A stretch of DNA of 64,000 nucleotides from Janthinobacterium sp. GW456P. GTDB taxonomy: Bacteria > Pseudomonadota > Gammaproteobacteria > Burkholderiales > Burkholderiaceae_D. Location: NCBI RefSeq assembly GCF_002127655.1, contig NZ_NEHB01000002.1, forward strand, positions 261,388 to 325,387, written 5' to 3'. A program made the translations under genes and the position numbers. The notes under the pieces were generated by a model. That model was given only the letters and a program-made list of their open reading frames with translations. It ran no database searches and was not told the origin of the DNA. This document shows, piece after piece, positions 8,600-18,480 of this stretch (position 1 is its first letter; each line of letters begins with the position of its first letter).

Positions 8600-9208
8600 A
8601 TGTTTTCTTTCAAAAAAATTTCCTGGACCTGCCTGCTGCTGGCCGCCTGCACTATATTAAGCGGCTGCATGAAAGATGCGCCGTCACAATCCACGTACGA
8701 AGAGTATTTCCGTACCTCGATCCAGGGCTATGACCTGTACAAGGATTACTTCGACATCGCGAAGCTGGAAAAGCTCAATGGCTGGAAAGAGAACGAGCAA
8801 TATGAAATCAAGGGCTCGGCCGTGCTGCGCGCCAAGGTGGGCTACCTGGAATTGCTGGCCGACGTGGCCGACAAGCTCGAAGCGCAGGCCAAGACGGACG
8901 GTTCCGTGGGCATGACCATGGGTTTGGGCCTGATGGCGCGCGGCATGGGCGGCGAAAACAAGGTGTTCCGCGAATTCTGGACGCAGCAACAGGAAAAGAA
9001 AGCGATTCCCGCACCGCTGCTGGCGCGCCAGGCAGCGATGACGGCCGAGCGTTTCGAAAACCTGATGCAATGGTCGGACCAGCTCGTGCAAGACAATTAC
9101 GGCGCCATCATCAGCCGCCAGCTCAAGAAAGGCGATGAACTGACGCGCATCTACACCTTGAGCTTCCGGCAGACGGAAAAAGGCTGGATGGGCTTTAACG
9201 CCCGCTAA
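8600..9208 (+). CDS. Putative lipoprotein of unknown function
   Basis: The start at 8600 gives 202 aa beginning with a lipoprotein signal: basic KK, a hydrophobic stretch, and two possible lipoboxes, LAAC (C17) and LSGC (C23); the second is followed by Met-Lys-Asp. Longer upstream frames are less likely because they bury this signal. The mature part is soluble, with no recognised domain, a Gly/Met-rich segment near residues 115-125 and a mixed charged C-terminal half. It stands alone on the plus strand and ends in a bidirectional terminator at 9223-9262. I do not recognise the family. Confidence 0.8.
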   Translation: MFSFKKISWTCLLLAACTILSGCMKDAPSQSTYEEYFRTSIQGYDLYKDYFDIAKLEKLNGWKENEQYEIKGSAVLRAKVGYLELLADVADKLEAQAKTDGSVGMTMGLGLMARGMGGENKVFREFWTQQQEKKAIPAPLLARQAAMTAERFENLMQWSDQLVQDNYGAIISRQLKKGDELTRIYTLSFRQTEKGWMGFNAR

Positions 9209-9222
9209 GGCCATCGCGCCAC

Positions 9223-9262
9223 AAAAAAACCTCCGCGCCATCGCTGGCACGGAGGTTTTTTA
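9223..9262. terminator. Bidirectional terminator between convergent genes
   Basis: Inverted repeat AACCTCCGCGCC / GGCACGGAGGTT with A-runs before and T-runs after, giving a usable terminator on both strands. It serves the lipoprotein gene (plus) and the substrate-binding protein gene (minus). Confidence 0.9.
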
Positions 9263-9275
9263 ATGGTTGCTTGAT

Positions 9276-10274
9276 TTACTTCACGTTCAGGCTCTTTTTC
9301 GCCTGCTCCAGCAAGTCCGTCTTGACCCAGTCCTTGGCCACGGGCGGCTTCGTCATGCGGCCCACGCCCGTTTTCACCATCACGTCCGTGGTGACCTGGA
9401 TATGCTCGGGCGAAATGTCGTACGAATACGGCGAATTGCTGATCGCGTCGTCGAAGTCATCCTTCGTGATCTGGCCGCGGAACACGACTTCACGCACATA
9501 CTTTTCCGCCGTCGCCTTGTTGTCGATAAAGGTCTTCGTCGCTTCGACGAAGCAGCGCATGAATTTTTCCGCCACGGGACGGCGTTCCTTGTAGAACTTT
9601 TCCGTCATCACCATGGTCCGCACGGGCTCGCCGATCGGCGTGTCGTACGGTTTGATGACTTCGGTGCCGAAACCCTTGTTGATCGCCTGCGACGATTGCG
9701 GCTCCGACTGCATCATGGCGTCGATATTCTTGCCCATCAGCGCCTGGTTCAGGTCGGCGTAGGCGAGGAACACCAGTTGCACATCCTTGCCCTTGGTTTC
9801 GGCATACGTCAGGCCCGCCTGCGACAGCTCGGCCAGCAGCAGCACTTCCTGGATGCCGCCGCGCGTCACGCCCACGCGCTTGCCCTTGAGGTCCTTGACG
9901 CTGGCGATCTTTTGCCCCGCGCCCGCCACCAGGCGCGCGCCGCCCTTGGCAAAGCCGGCCACGACGTAGATCGGCGCACCGCCGGCGCGGCCGGAAATGG
10001 CCGCCTCGGACGCCGTCGCGCCCACGTCCAGCTCGCCCGCGATAATCGCCTGCATCACGTCGAGGCCCTTGGCGAAGACATGCTCCTCGACCTTGATGCC
10101 GCACTTGGGCGCGATTTCCTTGATGTACGAGACGGCGCCGTAATGGGCGAATTTCAAGTTACCCAGGCGCACGACGTCCTGCGCCTGGGCGGCGCCCATG
10201 CCGAACGCCAGCACGAGGGCGGCGGCGATACTGGTCTTCAAGCTCGCTTTATTCAAGGTCAATTTCTTCTGCAT
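9276..10274 (-). CDS. ABC transporter substrate-binding protein, NMT1/SsuA-like, orphan
   Basis: A 332-aa periplasmic protein with a Sec signal peptide ending AQA at about residue 32, then the type II binding fold of the NrtA/SsuA/TauA/NMT1 group, which carry nitrate, sulfonates, taurine, thiamine precursors and similar compounds. The start at 10274 is supported by AGGAGAA seven bases upstream. There is no permease or ATPase gene beside it, so it must share components encoded elsewhere. It is followed by the bidirectional terminator and preceded by a 189-base gap. The ligand cannot be read from the sequence. Confidence 0.88.
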   Translation of the reverse strand: MQKKLTLNKASLKTSIAAALVLAFGMGAAQAQDVVRLGNLKFAHYGAVSYIKEIAPKCGIKVEEHVFAKGLDVMQAIIAGELDVGATASEAAISGRAGGAPIYVVAGFAKGGARLVAGAGQKIASVKDLKGKRVGVTRGGIQEVLLLAELSQAGLTYAETKGKDVQLVFLAYADLNQALMGKNIDAMMQSEPQSSQAINKGFGTEVIKPYDTPIGEPVRTMVMTEKFYKERRPVAEKFMRCFVEATKTFIDNKATAEKYVREVVFRGQITKDDFDDAISNSPYSYDISPEHIQVTTDVMVKTGVGRMTKPPVAKDWVKTDLLEQAKKSLNVK

Positions 10275-10463
10275 CGGGTTCTCCTGTGGTGATTGGTGTG
10301 TGCCCGCACGGGCACGCGAAACACGGCTTTTTTTATTCTGAGGAGATAGTACCGTGTGTTGAGCCAGGAGCAATCATTTTTATATGCGGCCTGCCCTGGC
10401 GCTGTTGCGGCAGCGCCAGGGCAGGCGAACGCGGGAACAGCCCCTCCCGCTGCGTGACGGCCG

Positions 10464-12467
10464 CTACTGACCCGCCAGCGCCACTACGGGATCGAGCCCC
10501 GACGCCTTGCGCGCCGGCATGAAACCGAACACCAGCCCCGTCACCACGGCGCAGGCAAACGCGCCGGCGATGGCGGAGAGCGAAAAGATCACCGGCACAT
10601 CCCATACCAGCAGCAGGCCGGCCACCGTCACGCCGACCACGATGCCGGCCACGCCGCCCACCACCGACACCAGCACGGCTTCGGTGAGGAACTGGCGCAG
10701 GATGTCGCGCCGGCGCGCGCCCGTCGCCATGCGGATGCCGATTTCACGCGTGCGCTCGCGCACCGTCATCAGCATCACGTTCATGACGCCGATGCCGCCC
10801 ACCACCAGCGAGACGGCGGCGATCAGGCTGAGCATCATGGTCATGTTGTCCTGCGTCTTCGCTTCGGCGGCGATCGACGCGGCCGCGTTGCTGATGCCGT
10901 AGTCGCGGATGCGGTGGCGCTCGAACATGGTGGCGTCGACCGCCGCCTCCACCTCGGTCACGCGCTTGACGTCCGCCACCGCCATCACCGTGTAGGTAGG
11001 CTCGCGCTGGCCGAAGACGCGGATGCCGGCCGTGGAAAACGGCAGCAGCAGCACGTCGTCTTCATCTTTTTCGCCCGTCAGCGCGCCCTTCGCGCTCATC
11101 ACGCCGATCACCTGGAACGGCACATTGCCGATCAGGATGCTCTGTCCCACGGGATTGGACACGTCGGGCATCAGCTTTTCGGCCAGGTGCGCGCCCAGCA
11201 CGGCCACGGTGGCCATCTCGCGCTCGTCTTCCTCGGTAAAGAAGCCGCCCTTGGCCACGGGCCAGGTCTGGATCTGCGGCAGGGCCGGCCCCGTGCCGCG
11301 CACATAGGTCTGCACGTCGAGGTTGCCGTGGCGTATCACCTTGTTGCCCGTGACATTCGGCAGCACGTGGGAAATGCCCGGCACGTCCTTGAGCGCATCG
11401 AGGTCGGCCAGGGTGATGCTGCGCCCGGGGATGCGCGAGCTTTCGCCGCGCGACGCCATGTACAGCAGATTCGAGCCGAAGGCGCCTAATTGCGCCATCA
11501 CCTGCTGGCGCGTGCCCAGGCCGATGGCCAGCATGACGATCACGGAAGCGACGCCGATGACGATGCCCAGCAGGGTCAATCCCGTGCGGAAGCGGTTGAT
11601 CCACAGCACGCGCCAGGCGGCGCGCGCCGCGTCGAGCAATTCCGTGCCCAGCGACGCGCCCGTGTCGTGCGCGGCGCGCGACATGTCCAGCGGCGGCAGG
11701 GCCGCCGACGTGGCGGGAATGGCGATGGCGCCCGAGTCTGCGACGATTGCGCCGTCGCTGATCTCGATCACCCGGCGCGCCTGGGCCGCCACCTTGCGGT
11801 CATGCGTGATCAGGATGATGGTGTGGCCCGCGTCGGCCAGTTCGCCCAAGAGGGCCATGACTTCGGCGCCGCTGCTGCTATCTAACGCCCCCGTCGGTTC
11901 ATCGGCGAGGATGATGCGCCCGCCATTCATCAGGGCGCGCGCGATCGACACGCGCTGCTGCTGCCCGCCCGACAATTGATTCGGCCGGTGGTCGAGCCGC
12001 TCGCCCAGGCCCAGGCGCTTGAGCAGCGCTTCGGAACGGGCGTGGCGGGCCGCGGCCGGCATGCCCGCGTACAGGGCCGGCACTTCCACGTTTTCGCGCG
12101 CCGATTCGGTGGCGATCAGGTGATAGCCCTGGAAGACGAAGCCGAACGCTTCGCGCCGCAGCCACGCCAGTTCATCGGGGTTCAGGCTGGCCACGTCCTG
12201 ACCGGCGAAGCGGTAGCTGCCATCGCTGGGCCGGTCCAGGCACCCAAGCAAATGCATCAAGGTCGACTTGCCGGAACCGGACGCGCCGACGATGGCGACG
12301 AATTCACCGGCGCCGATAGCCAGGGTCAGGCCGCGCAGCACTTCCACGGCCGGCGCGCCGTCATGGCCGCCGTAGCGCTTGCGGATGCCCTGCAATTGAA
12401 TCAGTGGCGCCGGCTGACCAGGTTCACCGGCCTGCCCCAGAGACCTGGACTCGCTCATCGCGCTCAC
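10464..12467 (-). CDS. macB: MacB-type ABC exporter (ATPase plus permease)
   Basis: Inner-membrane ABC exporter half that couples ATP hydrolysis to export through MacA and an outer-membrane channel. The 667 aa hold an N-terminal nucleotide-binding domain with Walker [10 protein letters not shown], signature LSGGQQQR and Walker [13 protein letters not shown], then the MacB periplasmic core and FtsX-type permease with four membrane helices, one near residue 290 and three in the last 150 residues. E. coli MacB is about 650 aa. It overlaps macA by four bases. No TolC-type gene is present. The neighbouring siderophore receptor and FecIR suggest siderophore efflux (as in PvdRT) rather than macrolide export, which is inference. 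Confidence 0.93.
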   Translation of the reverse strand: MSAMSESRSLGQAGEPGQPAPLIQLQGIRKRYGGHDGAPAVEVLRGLTLAIGAGEFVAIVGASGSGKSTLMHLLGCLDRPSDGSYRFAGQDVASLNPDELAWLRREAFGFVFQGYHLIATESARENVEVPALYAGMPAAARHARSEALLKRLGLGERLDHRPNQLSGGQQQRVSIARALMNGGRIILADEPTGALDSSSGAEVMALLGELADAGHTIILITHDRKVAAQARRVIEISDGAIVADSGAIAIPATSAALPPLDMSRAAHDTGASLGTELLDAARAAWRVLWINRFRTGLTLLGIVIGVASVIVMLAIGLGTRQQVMAQLGAFGSNLLYMASRGESSRIPGRSITLADLDALKDVPGISHVLPNVTGNKVIRHGNLDVQTYVRGTGPALPQIQTWPVAKGGFFTEEDEREMATVAVLGAHLAEKLMPDVSNPVGQSILIGNVPFQVIGVMSAKGALTGEKDEDDVLLLPFSTAGIRVFGQREPTYTVMAVADVKRVTEVEAAVDATMFERHRIRDYGISNAAASIAAEAKTQDNMTMMLSLIAAVSLVVGGIGVMNVMLMTVRERTREIGIRMATGARRRDILRQFLTEAVLVSVVGGVAGIVVGVTVAGLLLVWDVPVIFSLSAIAGAFACAVVTGLVFGFMPARKASGLDPVVALAGQ

Positions 12468-13651
12468 AGCTGGAACCTGCTGCCGCCGCTGCCGGCCGGC
12501 TGTTCGCCCGTGACCAGCAATTCGCCTTCGCGCAAGCCTTGCAGCACTTCCGCGCTGAGGCGGTTGCGCACGCCCACGGTGACGGCGCGCGTATCGACCT
12601 TGCCATCCGCATCCATCACGCGGGCCGTGAACTGCCCCGGCTTGGCGCCTGCTTCCGTTGATGGTTTCAAGGCCGGCAAGGGCACGGCCAGCACATTGTT
12701 CGCCGCTGCCGTGACAAACACCACTTGCGCCGTCATCTGCGGCATCAATTCGCCATCGGCGTTATCGACGTCGAACAGCACGGTATACAAAATCACCTTG
12801 CTGGTTGACGGCGCCAGGGCCGTGCCGGCGGCGGAACCGCCGGGCACCGGCGGCGCCGGCAGCACTTGCCGCACCTTGCCGCTCCAGCGCCGCTGGTCGC
12901 CGCCCAGGGTGGTGAAGTACACGGGCATGTCCGGGCGCACGCGGCGCACGTCCGCTTCCGACACTTCCGTCCATACCGTCATGGCCGACAAATCGGCGAT
13001 GCGCAGGATGTTCGGCGTCTGGTACGTGGCGTTCAGGGTTTGCCCCTCTTTCGCGTCCAGGCCCACCACCTTGCCGGCCATCGGCGCGTAAATGCGCGTA
13101 TAGCCGAGGCGCGCCTCGTCCGCCTTCAGGCTGGCCTGGGTCTGGGCTATCTGCGCCTTCAGGTGGTCGATCTTGGCGCCGGCCGAGGCCAGGGTGGCTT
13201 CGGCCGTTTCCAGGTCGGCCAAGGGGGTCGAATCGAACTTGGCCATCTGTTTCTGGCGCACGTGCTGCTGGCCCGCCAGGCGGTGCTGCGCCTGCTGGTC
13301 GGCCAGCTGCGCGCGCAAGCCCGCCAGGGCGGCGCGGCCCGCGTCGACCGTGGCTTGCTGCACGCTGGGGTCGATCTCGGCCAGCAACTGGCCTTTTTCC
13401 ACGGCGCTGCCGGGCTGCACGTGCAAACGCGTGATCTGGCCCGACACTTGCGCGCCCACGTCGACATAGGTTTGCGGCTGCAGGGTGCCGATGGCCGTGA
13501 CGCTGGCCTCGATATTGCCGCGCTTGACGGGCGCCGTGTCGAACACGGTTTTCGGGCCGCGCGTGGCCCACAGGGCAGCGGCGCCGAACAGCGCCAGCAA
13601 GACCACGCCGCCGAGGATGCGGGCGCGGCGGGCAGGCAGGCGGGCCGCCAT
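12464..13651 (-). CDS. macA: MacA-type periplasmic adaptor (membrane fusion protein)
   Basis: Adaptor that links MacB to an outer-membrane factor. It is 395 aa with one N-terminal membrane anchor (about 10-28), a biotinyl-lipoyl fold around residues 50-75, a long alpha-helical hairpin at about 90-165 rich in Gln and Ala, and C-terminal beta-barrel and membrane-proximal domains. A Gly/Pro/Ala-rich insertion near 275-290 looks like a flexible loop. The upstream ribosome-binding site is weak (GAAGGCGG about 12 bases before the ATG). The ATGA overlap with macB shows coupling. Confidence 0.92.
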   Translation of the reverse strand: MAARLPARRARILGGVVLLALFGAAALWATRGPKTVFDTAPVKRGNIEASVTAIGTLQPQTYVDVGAQVSGQITRLHVQPGSAVEKGQLLAEIDPSVQQATVDAGRAALAGLRAQLADQQAQHRLAGQQHVRQKQMAKFDSTPLADLETAEATLASAGAKIDHLKAQIAQTQASLKADEARLGYTRIYAPMAGKVVGLDAKEGQTLNATYQTPNILRIADLSAMTVWTEVSEADVRRVRPDMPVYFTTLGGDQRRWSGKVRQVLPAPPVPGGSAAGTALAPSTSKVILYTVLFDVDNADGELMPQMTAQVVFVTAAANNVLAVPLPALKPSTEAGAKPGQFTARVMDADGKVDTRAVTVGVRNRLSAEVLQGLREGELLVTGEQPAGSGGSRFQL

Positions 13652-13742
13652 CAGGAAACCGCCTTCAGGAAAGTCAAAACGTCAAACAGTGTCGCCAAAC
13701 GTGAAAAATACATCGGTCTATCCTTGAAAATGGCGGTGGAGA

Positions 13743-14084
13743 TCACCGCAGGAACGTCACAAGACCTGCCAGCGCGGCGACGGCTGCCAGCAGGGAACTA
13801 CGCAACAGCAAGCGGGGCGCATACGGCAGCAGCAGGGCCACCAGCAGCGCACCGGCCGAAATGAAACCCAGCCAGGCGACGACGCCGACGCTGGCGCTCC
13901 AGCCGGCCACGCAAGGCCAGATGGCCAGCGCCAGCAGGACCGCGCCCGCCAGCTGCAGCGCGCGCCGCACGTTCGGCGCCGCGTCCCTGCCCCAGACCTG
14001 GCCATGGTGGCGGTCCATCGCCAAGGAGAGGCTGGCCATGCCCGCATACGACAGGCCCAGCGCGCACAGGATGGTGTTAATCAT
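13743..14084 (-). CDS. DUF3325-type small membrane protein
   Basis: A 113-aa protein with four predicted membrane segments and no long soluble part. It fits the DUF3325 family, known mainly from its place next to PepSY iron-regulated membrane proteins. Its ATG at 14084 overlaps the stop codon of the PepSY gene by four bases. Function is unknown; it probably assists the PepSY protein in handling ferric siderophores at the inner membrane, judged from context only. Confidence 0.8.
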   Translation of the reverse strand: MINTILCALGLSYAGMASLSLAMDRHHGQVWGRDAAPNVRRALQLAGAVLLALAIWPCVAGWSASVGVVAWLGFISAGALLVALLLPYAPRLLLRSSLLAAVAALAGLVTFLR

Positions 14085-15778
14085 GACTGTCCTTCCGTAG
14101 TGACGTGCAGGCTGACCGAGGGTGCGTCCTTGCTTGCCGTCTTTTTGAGCGGTTTTTCCTTGCGCTGGTGGACTTTCCACGCGCCCCAGGCGGCCAGCAG
14201 GCCGAAGGCCATGCTGGCCAGTTCCACGCCGGCGCTTTCCCAGTCGCCGCGCGCGATTTGCGCCGCCAGGTTGTCGCCCGTGCTCAGCACGTTCAGCAGC
14301 GGCAGCAGCAGGCACAGGACGGCCAGCAAGCCCAGTTGCTCGATCCACGCGCGCTTTTCCGCGCGCAGACAGGCGTGCACCAGCATCACAAACCACACGC
14401 CGAAGAAGGCGCGCACCTCCCAGCCGGCGCGCTGCTCGATGCCGACGGGGATCAAACGGTTGGCCCACAGGAAGCCCGCGCAGGCGATGGACAAGCCGGC
14501 AATCGCCGCCACGTTCAGGCATTCGATGACGCGGTAGACGCGCTGCGTGTAAGCGCCGAACTCGCCGCCCGACTTCTGGCGGCGCTTGACCATGAACATG
14601 ATCGCGCCCGTGCCCATCATGGCCGTGCCGGCCAGGCCGCAGAAGAAATACAGCCAGCGCATGGGCGTGCCGCCAAAGCCCACCATGTGCAGGTTCGACA
14701 TGACGGAGCGCGTCAGGCCCGCACCGCCCGTGTCGGACGCGCCGGGCAGGCGCAAGGCGGTCTGCTCGCCCGTGGCCAGCGCATAGCAAGCCCTGCCCGT
14801 GTTGGCGCTGATCCGCTCCATCGTATCCGTCTCTTCATTCCAGCCGTACATGCACACGCGCATGGAGGCGTCGTTCGGATTGTCCAGCACCACGGCGCGG
14901 ATTTCCTGGCCGATCGCCTGTTCGGCGCGCAGCGCGAACGGTTCGAGCGCGGGAATGGCCAGCGGCTGGCCCGTCTTCACGGGTTTGCCCGCATCGTTCC
15001 AGTCGGCCAGAAAGGCTTTCTTGGGATTGTCCATGCCGTATTGCGCCGCCACGGGGGCCGGCACATAGTCGTCGCTGAAGAATGCCAGGCCCGTGTAGGC
15101 GATCATGAACTGGAACGGCAAGGTCAGCACGGCCACGGCGTTGTGCGCATCGAGCCATGAACGCTGGCCCTTGGCCGGGCGGAAGGTGAAGAAATCCTTG
15201 AAGATGCGCTTGTGCGTGATGACGCCGCTCACCAGCGCCACCAGCATGATCATGGTGGTGATGCCGACTATCCAGACGCCGATGCGCCCCGCGTGCAGCT
15301 CGTAGTGGAAATCGACGAAATGGTGGCCGCCGATGGTTTCGCGTTCGGTCGCCTCGCGCGCATGTTCGATAACGGCGCCCGTCAGCGGATCGAGCTCCGC
15401 CGAGCCATAGCCGCCGCTGGGCTGGAACCAGTAGGCGGACAGGCCGTGGCCCGGCCGCTGCACGGGCCAGATTTCCCACATGTCCGCCTTCGGGTGCTCC
15501 TTCGCCATGAAGTCGAGCGCCAGCTCCAGGCGGTGGTCACGGTCCGTGACCTTCGGCAGCGGCGGATCGTTCGCATGCGCCGCTTCTTCCAACGCGTGTT
15601 CGGGCGTCATCCAGTGGCCGATCGGGTCGTCGAAGACGGCCAGGGTGCCGGTCAGGAAGATGGCGAACAGCAGCCAGGAAATCCACAGGCCACTCCACGT
15701 ATGCAGCCAGGCCATGGCCTGGCGCAAGCCGCCCTGCTGCGGCGTTTTCACCACTTTATCGACCTTGACGGCGTTCAT
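14081..15778 (-). CDS. PepSY-associated membrane protein (PiuB-like, iron-regulated)
   Basis: A 565-aa inner-membrane protein with a first helix after the motif WLHTWSGLWISWLLF (about 24-38), a periplasmic PepSY region with conserved HHFVDFHYELH, and several more helices towards the C-terminus. The family is thought to reduce ferric siderophores or to handle electrons for iron release. It has a 4-nt overlap both with the upstream DUF3649 gene and with the downstream DUF3325 gene, so the three form one translational unit behind the TonB receptor. Iron-related function is inferred from family and neighbours. Confidence 0.88.
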   Translation of the reverse strand: MNAVKVDKVVKTPQQGGLRQAMAWLHTWSGLWISWLLFAIFLTGTLAVFDDPIGHWMTPEHALEEAAHANDPPLPKVTDRDHRLELALDFMAKEHPKADMWEIWPVQRPGHGLSAYWFQPSGGYGSAELDPLTGAVIEHAREATERETIGGHHFVDFHYELHAGRIGVWIVGITTMIMLVALVSGVITHKRIFKDFFTFRPAKGQRSWLDAHNAVAVLTLPFQFMIAYTGLAFFSDDYVPAPVAAQYGMDNPKKAFLADWNDAGKPVKTGQPLAIPALEPFALRAEQAIGQEIRAVVLDNPNDASMRVCMYGWNEETDTMERISANTGRACYALATGEQTALRLPGASDTGGAGLTRSVMSNLHMVGFGGTPMRWLYFFCGLAGTAMMGTGAIMFMVKRRQKSGGEFGAYTQRVYRVIECLNVAAIAGLSIACAGFLWANRLIPVGIEQRAGWEVRAFFGVWFVMLVHACLRAEKRAWIEQLGLLAVLCLLLPLLNVLSTGDNLAAQIARGDWESAGVELASMAFGLLAAWGAWKVHQRKEKPLKKTASKDAPSVSLHVTTEGQS

Positions 15779-16056
15779 GCGGCACCCCGCGACAGCAGCA
15801 GGCCGATGCCGCCGCAGGCGATGGCCGGCAGCAGCATGCCCAGCCAGGCGCGGCGCAGGTCTTGCACGGCAAAGACCCAGATCACGGCGCAGGTGTAGGT
15901 GACAAAGGCGCTCAGGGTCGCCGTCAGCACGGCTTCGGCGCGCGACAGCGGCAGCACGGCCGCCAGCAGCACGGCCACGCCGGACGTGAGCGCATAGCCG
16001 CCAAAGACGGCGGCAAGCACGCGCGAGAACAACATCATGTTGGCCGACTTCATCAT
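15775..16056 (-). CDS. DUF3649-type small membrane protein
   Basis: From the ATG at 16056 (GGGAG seven bases upstream) the product has 93 aa and three hydrophobic segments. It matches the DUF3649 family found in siderophore uptake operons between a TonB receptor and a PepSY protein. A longer frame starting at 16152 is possible but begins with unlikely hydrophilic sequence. Its end overlaps the PepSY start by four bases. Role unknown. Confidence 0.75.
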   Translation of the reverse strand: MMKSANMMLFSRVLAAVFGGYALTSGVAVLLAAVLPLSRAEAVLTATLSAFVTYTCAVIWVFAVQDLRRAWLGMLLPAIACGGIGLLLSRGAA

Positions 16057-16141
16057 CGCGGCGCTCCCTGCGGCACCAGCGTGGTCACGCCATCGCGGGC
16101 CAGGTTCAACTGCACATCCATAAGCCATGCATCCTTCATCA
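16055..16141 (-). CDS. Possible 28-codon leader peptide before DUF3649
   Basis: A short frame reading MKDAWLMDVQLNLARD and ending APR runs from an ATG at about 16141 (or Met7) to a TGA that overlaps the first ATG of the DUF3649 gene. Such an overlap would couple translation. The ribosome-binding site is weak and I know no homologue, so it may not be expressed. Confidence 0.25.
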
Positions 16142-16166
16142 AGATAGGTCATTCAAAAGTGATTGT

Positions 16167-18365
16167 TTACAGTTTGTAGTTCAATGTCAGCATCAGGTTG
16201 CGCGGCGCCCCTGCCAGGTTGCCGAAGACATCGGAATAGATGCTCTGGTAATAGTGCTTGTCGAGCGCATTGTTGACGTTCAGGCGCAGCTCGGCGCGGC
16301 TGTCGATCTGCCAGGCCGCGTTCAGGCCCACGATCGCGTAGCGGCCCTGGCGCAGATGGTAGGTGCCGTCGCTCGACTCGGTCGCGCCCTGCCCGTACAC
16401 CGACGCGCCGACGCGCCAGCCCTGCGCCGCGCCGGACAGGCGGTAGCTGGTGGCCAGCTTGAGCTGCTGGCGCGGATAGCGGCTGTTGAAATCCTTGCCG
16501 ATATTGGCCGGGTCGCTGTCGCGCGTAAATTGCGCTTTTACATAGGTGTAGCCGGCCGACAGCTGCCAGTTTGGCGTCAGCGCGCCCGCCACGTCCAGCT
16601 CCACGCCTTCGCTGCGCACTTCGCCCGACGCGCGCTGGCAATAGCCCCAGGTGCTGCCGGGGCAGGGACTCGGGCCGGCCAGGTCGTCCACAGCGCGGTT
16701 TTGCTGGCGGATCTGGAACACGGCCGCGCTGGCATTGAGGGCGCCGCCGAAGTATTCGCCTTTCACGCCCGCTTCGTAGTTGGTGCCGCTGATCGGCTTC
16801 AACGGCCGCGCATTGGCGTCGGTGGACGCCTGCGGCTGGAAGATCTCGGTCCAGCTGGCGTACACGGAATGCTGCTTGTCGAGGTCATACACGACACCGG
16901 CGTACGGCGTGAATTCGCGCGCCACCGAGTAGCCGGCATCGTCCTTGTACCAGCTCACGCGCCCGCCCAGCACCAGCGACAGCGGCTCGGCCAGGCGCAG
17001 GCGCGTGCCCGCATACACGCCGCTTTGCTCGGTGATGCTGGCCGTGCGCCACTGCGCGTAGTTAATGACGGGGCGCGTCACGCTGCCCGCATCCCAGTGG
17101 AACGGGTCGAGCACGGGCGCGGCCGCGCCCCAGCTGTACGGCGCCCAGCCGCCATAGCTGTTTTTCGAGGAACGGCGGTGGCTGGCGCCGACGGTCAGCT
17201 CGTGCTCGCGGCCGAACAGGCTGTAGCCACCGCTCGCATAGGCGTCATAGCTGGTGTTGGCCAGTTCCGCGCGGTAGCTTTGCGAATTGAAGCGCAGGGT
17301 GTCGCCACGGCGGTTGATGCCGGAAAACGTCGTGTCGATCTCGGGCGTCTTGCGCGTGGCCGCCAGCTTGGCCTTCCAGCCGTTGCCGAAGCGGTGTTCG
17401 AGTTCGGCGAAGATGGTTTTATCGGTCTGGCGCCAGCCGTCGAAGTCACTGCCCAGGTAAGTGGAGCGGGGCAAATTCAAAAAGCGGCCATCGGCGGCCG
17501 TCACCACGCCCGTCGTCACGCCGTCGTTATCGGTCTTGCGGTAGTGGGCGCCCACGGTCAACGTCGTATCGGGACGCAGGTCGGCCTCGATGATGCCATA
17601 CAGCTGGTGATTGCGCCCATGCAGCACGTCGACAAAATCCTTCTTGTCCTGCACCGTGACGACCATGCGCCCGCGCAGGGTCTTCGCTGCATTGAGCGCG
17701 TTGGCCGCGTCCGCTTCCAGGCGGTAGTTGCTCCAGCTGCCGACGCTGGCCGAGAACGACGCCTGCGGCGTGGCCGTCGGACGCTTGCGCACCAGGTTGA
17801 TGGCCGCGCTGGGCGTACCGCTGCCCGTGGTCAGGCCCGTGGCGCCGCGCACCACCTCGATGCGGTCATAGATGGCCAGGTCGTCATTGTCGCCATTAAA
17901 AGTATTGTTCGCACCGAGGCTGGTGGGCAAGCCGTCGAGCAGGATGTTATCGACTGGAAAGCCCCGTGCGCTGAAACTGCCCGAATCGCCCGTAAAATTG
18001 CCCTTTTGCATGACCAACCCCGTGATCGACTGCACGGCGTCGTCCAGGGTCGTGATGCCCAGGTCGTCGATCTGCTGGCGCGTCAGCACGCTGACCGACT
18101 GCGGCGTTTCGCGCAGCGACAGGTTCAGCTTGGTTGCCGTATTGCTCACGCCCGTCGTATAGGAGCCGCTGCCTTCCGTCGTCGCATCGCGCCCCGCCGT
18201 GACGGACACGCCGGCCATGGTTTGTTCGGACGCGGGACTGGCTGGCGCCTGCTGGGCCAGCGCCGGGGTGCCGGCAGCCAGACACAGGGCAGTCACGGCC
18301 AGCGCCAGCGGATGCAGCTGGGGACGATGCGATACGAAATTGACAAGATGCGAAACCTGTTGCAT
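16167..18365 (-). CDS. TonB-dependent siderophore receptor without signalling domain
   Basis: Outer-membrane beta-barrel of the FhuE/FpvA type for ferric siderophore uptake, 732 aa. After a signal peptide ending ALA (about 37) comes a TonB-box-like stretch (TMAGVSVTAGRD), then the plug domain (about 70-200, with ETPQSVSVLTRQQIDDLG and VEVVRG-like RIEVVRGATGL), and the barrel to the final LMLTLNYKL. There is no room for the roughly 80-residue STN signalling domain expected in receptors that control FecIR systems, although fecI and fecR lie just upstream. The ligand cannot be told, but the plug is typical of hydroxamate and mixed-type siderophores. Small iron genes follow in the same direction. 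Confidence 0.92.
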   Translation of the reverse strand: MQQVSHLVNFVSHRPQLHPLALAVTALCLAAGTPALAQQAPASPASEQTMAGVSVTAGRDATTEGSGSYTTGVSNTATKLNLSLRETPQSVSVLTRQQIDDLGITTLDDAVQSITGLVMQKGNFTGDSGSFSARGFPVDNILLDGLPTSLGANNTFNGDNDDLAIYDRIEVVRGATGLTTGSGTPSAAINLVRKRPTATPQASFSASVGSWSNYRLEADAANALNAAKTLRGRMVVTVQDKKDFVDVLHGRNHQLYGIIEADLRPDTTLTVGAHYRKTDNDGVTTGVVTAADGRFLNLPRSTYLGSDFDGWRQTDKTIFAELEHRFGNGWKAKLAATRKTPEIDTTFSGINRRGDTLRFNSQSYRAELANTSYDAYASGGYSLFGREHELTVGASHRRSSKNSYGGWAPYSWGAAAPVLDPFHWDAGSVTRPVINYAQWRTASITEQSGVYAGTRLRLAEPLSLVLGGRVSWYKDDAGYSVAREFTPYAGVVYDLDKQHSVYASWTEIFQPQASTDANARPLKPISGTNYEAGVKGEYFGGALNASAAVFQIRQQNRAVDDLAGPSPCPGSTWGYCQRASGEVRSEGVELDVAGALTPNWQLSAGYTYVKAQFTRDSDPANIGKDFNSRYPRQQLKLATSYRLSGAAQGWRVGASVYGQGATESSDGTYHLRQGRYAIVGLNAAWQIDSRAELRLNVNNALDKHYYQSIYSDVFGNLAGAPRNLMLTLNYKL

Positions 18366-18480
18366 GAAATATCCTGAAAAGTGGCGTCATGAGACGGTAA
18401 AAAACAGGCGCCCTACTCTGTAGGTGCCGCAAAAACGAAAAACGGGCAGCCGGATGGCTTAATATTTTTTATGCGGCGTG

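Noticed and set aside
14105-15160. Plus-strand frame opposite the PepSY gene
   Set aside because: It is antisense to a gene with clear membrane segments and 4-nt overlaps on both sides.
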